Of a stretch of 64,000 nt of DNA, positions 56,674 through 64,000 are shown piece by piece. Made by a program: the position numbers and the translations under genes. The DNA lies in contig NZ_JACERN010000001.1 in the NCBI RefSeq assembly GCF_013911085.1, positions 1 through 64,000 on the forward strand. Direction: 5' to 3'. The notes below the pieces were generated by a model that had not been told where the DNA came from, searched no databases, and was given only the letters and a program-made list of their open reading frames with translations. Source of the stretch: Aquitalea aquatica. Its GTDB lineage: Bacteria > Pseudomonadota > Gammaproteobacteria > Burkholderiales > Chromobacteriaceae. Positions within the stretch are counted from its first letter, which is position 1; every line of letters starts with the position of its first letter.

Positions 56674-57399
56674 ATGGCCCGGAGCGGTGATATGGAAAAA
56701 CTGATTTTCGATTTGGGTATGCATGATGGCAGTGATACCGAGTATTACCTGCGCAAAGGCTATCGCGTTGTGGCTATCGATGCGAACCCGGAGTTGTGCC
56801 GTCAGGGGCGAGTGAAGTTTGCCGAATACCTGGCAAATGAGCGCTTGGTTATCTTGAATCTGGCCATTTCTGATGTGCCGGGACCTCAGACTTTCTATAT
56901 TCCACGTCATTTCGAGAATCTGGCCAGCTTGTATCTGGACTGGGCCAACCGCGAGACCGACTCTATTGATGAGGTTGAAGTCGATTCAGCCAGTTTGGCC
57001 GATATTACTGCGCGTTTCGGCCTGCCTTTTTATCTGAAAATTGATATCGAAGGGGCAGATTATCTCGCTTTAAAACAGCTAAGCCAATTAAGCAGCTTGC
57101 CACCCTATGTGAGTGTGGAAGATTGCCGTTTTGGTTTTGATTATCTGGAAATATTAGATCAGTTGGGTTATCGCGGATTCAAAATTCAGGATCAGTCAAT
57201 GGTTCCGCAGTTGCAGGATGCCGACTTGGGGGGCTGTTTCCATGCCGGTAGCTCAGGGCCGCTGGGCGAGGATATCCCCGGCGCGTGGCTGAGCTATCCC
57301 GAAGTTCTGCAGCAATACTCGACCGAAGTGCGCCGTCGCGATGGTGAAAGAATTGCCAGCCGTGATCGCTGGTTTGATCTGCACGCCAGATTTTCTTAA
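56674..57399 (+). CDS. FkbM-family methyltransferase
   Basis: A 241-residue methyltransferase: LIFDLGMHDGSDTEYYLRKGYRVVAIDANPELC (SAM site), LNLAISDVPGPQTFYIPRH, PFYLKIDIEGADYLALKQL, VSVEDCRFGFDYLEIL. The ATG at 56674 has a ggagg site 8 nt upstream; the ATGs at 56623 and 56692 are alternatives. Likely a second sugar O-methyltransferase. The coding sequence is somewhat richer in AT than its neighbours, hinting at a different origin within the cluster. Confidence 0.84.
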   Translation: MARSGDMEKLIFDLGMHDGSDTEYYLRKGYRVVAIDANPELCRQGRVKFAEYLANERLVILNLAISDVPGPQTFYIPRHFENLASLYLDWANRETDSIDEVEVDSASLADITARFGLPFYLKIDIEGADYLALKQLSQLSSLPPYVSVEDCRFGFDYLEILDQLGYRGFKIQDQSMVPQLQDADLGGCFHAGSSGPLGEDIPGAWLSYPEVLQQYSTEVRRRDGERIASRDRWFDLHARFS

Positions 57400-57504
57400 A
57401 GGGTGATTTTTATCACGCCAGCCCCGCAAGGGCGTGTGGTATCGTGAACGCCCATCTGCCGGCATGTGCGGCAGTCAATACTATTAACCCGCAGGTGTTT
57501 GGGG

Positions 57505-60500
57505 ATGCAAGGCATGATGACTCTTTTCTTGTTGGTGGAAAATAAAGATCAATGGCTGCAATGTGGCGAAGCCAGCGCACTTTTGCACTTTGATGCGATT
57601 GAGCCAGTCTTTATTGTCAATCAGGAATTAGAGGCCGAGATCCCCGTGTCCGGCAGTGCGCAGCCAGTGCGTTTTCTGCCATTCAGTAATGGGCTCCCCA
57701 TGTTCAGTGCAACTGATCTGGCGGCAGCACAGGGCGAATGGATCGCGTTTGCCAGTGCCGGCAGCTATCTGCTGGATCTGCCGTGGAGTAGCGCACCGGA
57801 TGCCGACTGGGTGGTCACCGACTGGTGGGCCGCTGCGCAGGACAAGCTTCCCCTTCGTCACGAACACAGTCAGAGCAAGGCCGACGACTACCGCCTGCAT
57901 ACGCTGCATGGCCTGTCTGACTGGCTGCAAGTGCTGGCGGGCTGCGCGGATCCGGCCTGGTTGTTAATGGACCAACCGGTCAGCTGGTTGCGCAAATCCT
58001 GGTTATTGCAGGATGCAGCGCCGCAGGCATGCATGGCTCCTGCCGAATGGCTACAGCAGCGTTTATTGAGCAGCCTGCAAAGTGGCGCTGCGGTGCGGCT
58101 GTTGTTTGAAGCAAAGGCTACTGCCTTGCTGCCGATTGCACATAGCCGCTCGGCACAAGCACAGCTGGAATGGGCGCAGCGTGAACTGGTGAGCTGGTTG
58201 CTGATCCTGCTGGGCCCCAACCCCGGGCAGCGCGAGGCGCGCGCCGCCATTTTCCCGCTGTTGCAACAACATCGTCCCTGGTTGCTGAGCCATCGCGCCA
58301 GCCCTGACTCGCCTTATGCAGTGCTGATGGACGTGTTCCGGGAGAATTGCCCGGATGCACCATGCCTGGCCTCCAGCTTGAAACAGGGGCAGGAGTGGGT
58401 GCTGGTCAGTGAGGCGCAGTTCGACAGCATTCAGGTGATCAGTCAGCAGCAGGCTGCTGTTTGGGAGGCGCGTGCTGCCACCTTGCGCCCAGCCGTCATG
58501 CGCAGCGAACTAGTGCGGGTAGACCAGATCTTGATCATGGAAGCTTTCGATGCCAGCTGGCTGGATGCCGAAGGCTGCATCTTCCAGTTGATGGCGCTGT
58601 ATCGTCAGCCGGATGGCCGCTGGGTCTTGCCTGCGGTATTACAGAATTGGGCAGAGGCAAAGCTGGATGCCCTGGCGGCCATGCTGAACAGCATGCAGCA
58701 GCAAGCACAGCGCAATCAGGTGGTCTTGCTGGATGGCGGCTTTGCCCGTGAACTGGGTGATATCGGCAATGGTCGCTTCCTGCCGGGCATGGAAGGCTAT
58801 GCCACCCTGGTTCAACACACGGCACGCTATCGTTTCGCGGCCGGGCAGGGCCAGCTGGGACGTGTGCTGGATTGCGCCTCGGGTGCCGGCTATGGCTGGC
58901 AATTGCTGCAGGACGCCGACTGCATGGACAGCTATACCGGTATCGACCTGAATCCCGATGCCATTGCCTTCTCGCGCCGTTTCATTCCCCAGCCGCCGGC
59001 CAGTTGCCAGTTTGAAGCCCGCTTGCTGGATACCCTGCCCAAGGCGGCTTACGACACGGTGATTTCCTTTGAAACCATCGAACATACCGACGACCCGGAA
59101 ATCTTCTTGTGGGACTTGTCCGAGCGCATCGCACCAGGTGGCCGTCTGCTGTTGAGTCTGCCTACCGAGCGCTGGGCCGGGACCCACCTCAATCCCACGC
59201 ACTGGACCAACTGGAATGAGCAGCGTGTACGCCGCCTGTGTGAGCGGGTATTTGATTCGGTACACGTAATCCGGCTGCGACTGTCGCTGATTACACCGGA
59301 AACCTTCCAGTCCGGGTTATTGCATGAAGGGCTGGCAGACGCGGGGGAGGATGAGGGTTTTGTCATTATCTTGCAGCAGCCGAAAGTGCGTCAGCATGGC
59401 GCACGCGTCGTGTTGCAGCGCCGTTTTGCCATGGGTGATGCCTTGCTTGCCAGCAGCTTGTTCCCGGCATTGCGCAGCAAATATCCAGACCACCAACTGG
59501 TGATGAAAACGCAGGTCGTGGAAGTATTCCAGGGCGTGCCCGAGCTGGATATCGTCGGCTGCATGTCCTTGAGCTTGCGACCGGAAGACATCCACATCAA
59601 TCTGGACAATGCCTATGAAGAAGCGCGGGCATTGCACATCATTGAGGCTTATGCGGCCAAGGCCGGAGTGGTGGCAGCAGCTCCGCAGTTGCCACGGCTG
59701 TCGCAGGATTACCGCCTGCTGGCCGGTAAAGTGCTGGAGGCCGGCTGGCTGGGCAAGCGCACACCGGGCTATGTGCTTGCCATTCACATGGCATCGGCTT
59801 CGCCAGACCGGATCTGGCCTTTGCCGCATTGGCTCAAGCTGCTTGCCGCACTGCAGCAGCATGATATTGCCTTGGTCTTGCTTGGCGGCAGCAAGGATAT
59901 GCGCATGCAGGCGCTGCCCAGAGCCCTGCAAAAGAGCGCCATTACCATGGTGGCGGAGGGAAGCATTGCCGAAACCGCCGCCGCGATTGCCGTGGCTGAT
60001 GTGCTGATCGCGCCGGATTCCGGTCTGATCCATATCGCCAATGCCGTGGGTACGCCGGTGGTCGGCCTGTTCGGCATGGCCTTGCCAGAGACCCGCCTGT
60101 CTTTGCAGGGCAAATCAATTGGGCTTATCGCAGACATCGAATGCAAGGGTTGTCTGGCCGAGCTTGCTCCTGACGCCTTGCCGCTGTGTCGGCGTGGTCA
60201 TGCTTATTGCATGGATGAGTTGCGGCCTGTCGTCGTGCAGCAGGCGGTGGAGCAACTGTTGAGTCAGATGCAGCCTTGCCAGTGGCAACCGCGACTATTG
60301 CAGGCTTTGCCGCTGCCGCATGGTGAAAAAATCTACCAGCAGGCACAAAAATCCACTGCGCCGCTACAGCCCACTGCCCAGGTGGTGAGCCAAGCGGCAC
60401 CCGCTGCCTCGTCTGCCGTAGACGTGTCGGGGCTGTCTGGCTTGCCCTTGTTGCCGACGCGCCGTTTGCAGCCCAAACCGTTTGTTGCTGGGGCGGCATT

Positions 60501-63500
60501 CCCGCCACCGGAAAAGATCCGTCTCGGCGTGTTGTCTGGTGATGTACTGGATGGTGCCTGCATGCGCTTGCGCCTGTTTGATTCGTTCAGCCTGCTGTCC
60601 CCCTGGCTGGACACCGTGTATTTCCCTGGCAACGGCATGTATGATTGCGCCCACGAAGCGGTGGATATCGACGCGTTTACCCAGTGGGCTGATCTGTTCG
60701 TGATCCAGCGCGCCATTTGCAGCGAACGCAATAAGGATTTCGTCAACAAACTGTTTGCTACCGGCAAGCCCATCATTTTCGAGCTGGATGACTGGCTGCC
60801 AGCCTTGCCGGCTTCACATCCGCAGTTCAATGAGTTCTCACCCTGCAATTTGTGGCGTTTCTGGCAGCAGCATCTGCCCCAGTGCACGGCGGCAACCGTC
60901 AGCACCGAACCCTTGGCCCAGCAGCTCAAAGCACTGATTCCGGATGTCCGGGTCGTGCCAAACACGCTGTCCCGCGCGTATTACCGCAGCTTCTCGCCCC
61001 GTAGCAGAAAGCCGGCTGAGCCGATCACCATTGGCTTTGCCGGTACCTCGACGCATGTCGGCGACGTGAAGATGATCAACCAGGCATTGCTGAGCATTCA
61101 GCAGCGTTTTGGCCCGGACCAGATCCGTTTTGTGTTCTGGGGCTGCGTGCCGCTTGGTTTTGAAAATGCCTCGAATGTGACGGTGGTGAACAAGTCGGTT
61201 CCCTACCCGGACTACCTGCAGCAACTGCAGCGACTTGGGCTGGATATCGCGCTGGCGCCGTTGGAAGACAATGTATTCAACCATGGCAAGTCTGATCTGA
61301 AATGGCTGGAGTACACCGCAGTGGGTGCTGCGGCCGTGCTCAGTGATGTTGCGGCCTACCAGGAAGCCAAGCAGCTGGGTTTGGCCGAAGTGGTGGCCAA
61401 TGATGCGCGCAGCTGGGAAGACGCCATTGCCAGGCTGATCGAAGACCAGGCCTATCGCGCCCAGCTGCAAGCACGCTCCTACGACTATCTGCAGCAGTAC
61501 GCCACCATGGAAGACCAGCTTGGTCACTGGGTGCGTTTGCTGCAGGATGTCCTGCCGCCTAGCCTGCGCCAGGTACTGGATAGTTATGCGGCAGAACATC
61601 ATGGCCCCATCCTCCGCCAGCCTGTTTCATTGATGCATGCGGATGATTACCGAGCCTGGAATAAATGGGAAAAGAGCCACCAGATACGGGAAATTGATGC
61701 TGAAATGATGGCTGGGCGCATGGTCATGCAATGGCGGCAACAGCCTGAATTCTTGCTGATCATGATTGTTCCCTCGGCCGCGCGTGAGCGTCTGGCCACG
61801 ACCATCGACAGCCTGCAGCAGCAAATGTATCAGCGCTGGAAACTGATCGTACTGGCTGACTGGGAACATCCGGATCCGATCTTCACCGGCAATGACACGC
61901 TGGGCTGGCTGCGGCTGGATACGCTGGAGGATCCGCAACTGCTGAGCGCTGCGCTTAACGGTTTGCTGGGTGAGGTGCGCAGCGACTGGGTGATGTTGTT
62001 GCCGGCAGGAGCCGCCTTGGCTCCGCAGCTGCTGCTGCGGATGGGGGATGCCATCCAGGCACAAGCCCAGGCGCTGGCCATTTATACCGACCATGACAGC
62101 TACACTCAGCCAGGGTGCTATGTACAACCCAGCCTGAAGCCTGATTTTTCGCTCGACTACCTGCGTGCCTATGATTACGTGGATAGTGCGGTTGCCTTGT
62201 CTTATCAGGGCTTGGCCAGCCTGGGTGGTTTTGAAGCCTACCCCGGCGCCGAGGTCTGGAATCACTTGCTGCGGCTGGCGGAAAACTACGGGCTTGGCGT
62301 CGTCCATCATCTGGATGAGGTGCTGTTCCACCTGCCGGCCCAGCCGGCCGGCGTGCGGCACGAACGTGAAGCCGCGCGTCAGGTGGCGCTGGAGAATCAT
62401 CTGCAAAGACTAGGGATTGCGGCAACGGTAAGCAGTGGTTATGTGGACAATACCCTGCATGTGGATTACCAGTTGAGCGGTACGCCGCTGGTGTCCATCA
62501 TCATCCCCACCCGTGACAAGCTGGAGTATCTGCAGCCCTGCGTGGAGAGTCTGTTTGCCAATACCACCTATCCACATTTCGAGTTGCTGATTGTCGACAA
62601 TCAGTCGGTTGACCCGGATACGCTCGATTTCTATACCAGCCTGCAGCAAGACTATCCGGGGCGGGTGCGCATTATCGAATATCCGCAGGCCTTCAATTTC
62701 TCGGCACAGTGCAATAGCGGCGTCGCTGCGGCACAGGGCGAATATGTCCTGTTATTGAACAACGATACCGAAATCATCCAGCCGGAGTGGCTGGAGCGGA
62801 TGCTGGGCATTGCCCAGCGCCCGGAAGTCGGTGCCGTGGGCCCACGGCTGGTCTATCCGGAAATCGGCCGCATCCAGCATGCCGGCATTGTGCTCGGCCT
62901 GCCTGCCGGCATGTTGTCGGTGGCAGATCATGTGCACGAAAAGGCCGCCCTGGATGAGCCGGGCTATATGAACCGCTTGTTGACCGAGCAAAATTACTCG
63001 GCAGTCACTGCGGCGTGCTTGCTGGTGGCCAAGGATAAATACCTGGCGGTGAATGGTTTTGATGCAGCTGATCTGACCGTGCTGTTCAACGATGTCGACT
63101 TCTGCCTCAAATTGCAGCAGCAGGGGCTGCTTAATGTTTTCACGCCCTATATCACGCTGGTGCATCATCATGCCAAGAGTATCGGCAAACAAACCTACGA
63201 CCCGACAATCGCCCTGCGTGCGGCTGCGCGGGAACAGCAGGAGCTGGGCGTCATGCTCAAGCGCTGGTTACCCCAGCTGGCGCATGACCCGGCCTATAAC
63301 CGCCACCTGAGCCTGCGCTCCAAGAGCATGCTCATCGAAAGCACTTGTGCGGTTAGCTGGTTGCCACGCGAACCAGGGCAGACCAAGGTATTGGGCTTGC
63401 CCATTGCCGGCGGCAGTGGCGAATACCGCGTCTCCTTGCCCTTCCATGCCCTGCAGCAGAGCGGACGTCTGGATACCGAACTCATTTCACCGGTCAAGGG

Positions 63501-64000
63501 CGGTGCCATGCCGGTGCTGTCCGTGGTGGAAATGGCCAGACTGAATCCGGAAATCCTGCTGGTGCACACCATCCTGTCCGATGGCATGCAGCATGCCTTG
63601 CAGCAGTACCGGGAATATTTGCCAGACATGCGTGTGGTATTCGGGCTGGATGATCTGGTGGGAGCACTGCCGGAGAAAAACATTCTGCACCGCCTGTGGC
63701 GCAAGACCATGCCGGACGCCCGTCCGCGCCTGCGCGCCATGCTCAAGCACTCGGATAGCCTGATCGTGTCAACCGAGCCGCTGGCGGATGCCTGCCGCAA
63801 CATGATTGATGATATCCACATCATTCCCAACCGCCTGGCGCGGCATATGTGGGGCGAGCTGACACCGGGCCGCCGTCAGGGACGCAAGCCGCGGGTTGGT
63901 TGGGTGGGTGCTCAGCAGCATCAGGGTGATTTGGCGCTGATTCTTGAGGTCGTCAAACAGACCGCTCATGAAGTTGACTGGGTATTCATGGGTATGTGCC
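57505..64000 (+). CDS. Giant multidomain methyltransferase/glycosyltransferase (3' end outside window)
   Basis: One uninterrupted frame of 2,165 codons to the window edge. Modules in order (residue numbers): unassigned N-terminal region (1 to about 430); SAM methyltransferase (GRVLDCASGAGYGWQLL, about 452; VISFETIEHTDDPEIFL); GT9-like region (about 640-930, APDSGLIHIANAVGTPVVGLFGM near 835); GT4-like module (about 1005-1360, TIGFAGTSTHVGDVKMINQAL); two GT2 modules (about 1416 IMIVPSAARERLATTIDSLQ; about 1661 PLVSIIIPTRDKLEYLQPC with LLLNNDTEII); and the start of another GT4-like module (about 1960, GLPIAGGSGEYRVSLPFH). It probably builds most of a multi-sugar glycan. A 105-bp gap precedes it, so it may have its own promoter. 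Confidence 0.85.
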   Translation, partial: MQGMMTLFLLVENKDQWLQCGEASALLHFDAIEPVFIVNQELEAEIPVSGSAQPVRFLPFSNGLPMFSATDLAAAQGEWIAFASAGSYLLDLPWSSAPDADWVVTDWWAAAQDKLPLRHEHSQSKADDYRLHTLHGLSDWLQVLAGCADPAWLLMDQPVSWLRKSWLLQDAAPQACMAPAEWLQQRLLSSLQSGAAVRLLFEAKATALLPIAHSRSAQAQLEWAQRELVSWLLILLGPNPGQREARAAIFPLLQQHRPWLLSHRASPDSPYAVLMDVFRENCPDAPCLASSLKQGQEWVLVSEAQFDSIQVISQQQAAVWEARAATLRPAVMRSELVRVDQILIMEAFDASWLDAEGCIFQLMALYRQPDGRWVLPAVLQNWAEAKLDALAAMLNSMQQQAQRNQVVLLDGGFARELGDIGNGRFLPGMEGYATLVQHTARYRFAAGQGQLGRVLDCASGAGYGWQLLQDADCMDSYTGIDLNPDAIAFSRRFIPQPPASCQFEARLLDTLPKAAYDTVISFETIEHTDDPEIFLWDLSERIAPGGRLLLSLPTERWAGTHLNPTHWTNWNEQRVRRLCERVFDSVHVIRLRLSLITPETFQSGLLHEGLADAGEDEGFVIILQQPKVRQHGARVVLQRRFAMGDALLASSLFPALRSKYPDHQLVMKTQVVEVFQGVPELDIVGCMSLSLRPEDIHINLDNAYEEARALHIIEAYAAKAGVVAAAPQLPRLSQDYRLLAGKVLEAGWLGKRTPGYVLAIHMASASPDRIWPLPHWLKLLAALQQHDIALVLLGGSKDMRMQALPRALQKSAITMVAEGSIAETAAAIAVADVLIAPDSGLIHIANAVGTPVVGLFGMALPETRLSLQGKSIGLIADIECKGCLAELAPDALPLCRRGHAYCMDELRPVVVQQAVEQLLSQMQPCQWQPRLLQALPLPHGEKIYQQAQKSTAPLQPTAQVVSQAAPAASSAVDVSGLSGLPLLPTRRLQPKPFVAGAAFPPPEKIRLGVLSGDVLDGACMRLRLFDSFSLLSPWLDTVYFPGNGMYDCAHEAVDIDAFTQWADLFVIQRAICSERNKDFVNKLFATGKPIIFELDDWLPALPASHPQFNEFSPCNLWRFWQQHLPQCTAATVSTEPLAQQLKALIPDVRVVPNTLSRAYYRSFSPRSRKPAEPITIGFAGTSTHVGDVKMINQALLSIQQRFGPDQIRFVFWGCVPLGFENASNVTVVNKSVPYPDYLQQLQRLGLDIALAPLEDNVFNHGKSDLKWLEYTAVGAAAVLSDVAAYQEAKQLGLAEVVANDARSWEDAIARLIEDQAYRAQLQARSYDYLQQYATMEDQLGHWVRLLQDVLPPSLRQVLDSYAAEHHGPILRQPVSLMHADDYRAWNKWEKSHQIREIDAEMMAGRMVMQWRQQPEFLLIMIVPSAARERLATTIDSLQQQMYQRWKLIVLADWEHPDPIFTGNDTLGWLRLDTLEDPQLLSAALNGLLGEVRSDWVMLLPAGAALAPQLLLRMGDAIQAQAQALAIYTDHDSYTQPGCYVQPSLKPDFSLDYLRAYDYVDSAVALSYQGLASLGGFEAYPGAEVWNHLLRLAENYGLGVVHHLDEVLFHLPAQPAGVRHEREAARQVALENHLQRLGIAATVSSGYVDNTLHVDYQLSGTPLVSIIIPTRDKLEYLQPCVESLFANTTYPHFELLIVDNQSVDPDTLDFYTSLQQDYPGRVRIIEYPQAFNFSAQCNSGVAAAQGEYVLLLNNDTEIIQPEWLERMLGIAQRPEVGAVGPRLVYPEIGRIQHAGIVLGLPAGMLSVADHVHEKAALDEPGYMNRLLTEQNYSAVTAACLLVAKDKYLAVNGFDAADLTVLFNDVDFCLKLQQQGLLNVFTPYITLVHHHAKSIGKQTYDPTIALRAAAREQQELGVMLKRWLPQLAHDPAYNRHLSLRSKSMLIESTCAVSWLPREPGQTKVLGLPIAGGSGEYRVSLPFHALQQSGRLDTELISPVKGGAMPVLSVVEMARLNPEILLVHTILSDGMQHALQQYREYLPDMRVVFGLDDLVGALPEKNILHRLWRKTMPDARPRLRAMLKHSDSLIVSTEPLADACRNMIDDIHIIPNRLARHMWGELTPGRRQGRKPRVGWVGAQQHQGDLALILEVVKQTAHEVDWVFMGMC

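Noticed and set aside
57400-57504. Hairpins gtgat/atcac and tgccg/cggca in the gap before the giant gene as a terminator
   Set aside because: The stems are only 5 bp and no T run follows; too weak to call.

Overview
The window looks like chromosomal DNA of a GC-rich betaproteobacterium, probably Neisseriales/Chromobacteriaceae (relatives of Chromobacterium, Aquitalea, Vogesella). This is inferred from the unusually long, Neisseria-type LigA, a canonical SMC rather than MukB, the 5S rRNA sequence and overall gene content. No insertion sequences, phage genes, CRISPR arrays or tRNAs were recognised. Genes are tightly packed, with many ATGA/GTGA stop-start overlaps and clear intrinsic terminators.

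Layout. 1-375: the 3' end of an rRNA operon, with two tandem 5S genes that each have their own terminator. 393-5132: DUF523 and MocR-type regulator genes divergent from rhodanese and GNAT acetyltransferase genes, then a large uncharacterised protein. 5204-8021: gabTD for GABA catabolism. 8294-14425: a tetR-MFP-RND-OMF efflux operon. 14565-16046: argB and a CBS-domain protein. 16107-21356: a glutarate/glutaryl-CoA module (IclR regulator, GcdH, class III CoA-transferase, ETF:quinone oxidoreductase). 21428-22658: a regulatory leader with an aromatic-rich leader peptide and attenuator, upstream of two uncharacterised genes. 23011-28012: DUF3820, RbgA-type GTPase, DUF2834, and an MHS transporter with an amidase. 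28093-35851 (minus strand): hpt, galU, a TPR/GT9-like protein, ligA, zipA, moaA. 36103-38272: a MarR-controlled cytochrome b561/YceI operon, followed by a candidate small RNA. 38537-44206: TonB-like protein, NarK, SMC. 44348-47220: algH-ruvX, two DUF3592 proteins, and a methylthioinosine/methylthioadenosine phosphorylase.

47294-64000 (runs off the end): a surface-glycan cluster on the plus strand. RfbF, RfbG and RfbH make the CDP-3,6-dideoxyhexose precursor. An RmlC-like epimerase and an SDR reductase could finish it as an ascarylose-like L-sugar. Also present are a GT2, a GT4-like transferase, a radical SAM/SPASM enzyme, two FkbM methyltransferases, and one giant open frame (more than 2,165 codons) that fuses a SAM methyltransferase with several glycosyltransferase modules.

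The most novel signals are the complete attenuator at 21477-21629, whose downstream genes are not recognisable aromatic amino acid genes; the radical SAM/giant-glycosyltransferase glycan cluster; and a candidate sRNA at 38359-38522 with its own promoter and terminator. All functional calls come from reading the sequence and remembered family features; no database search was run.
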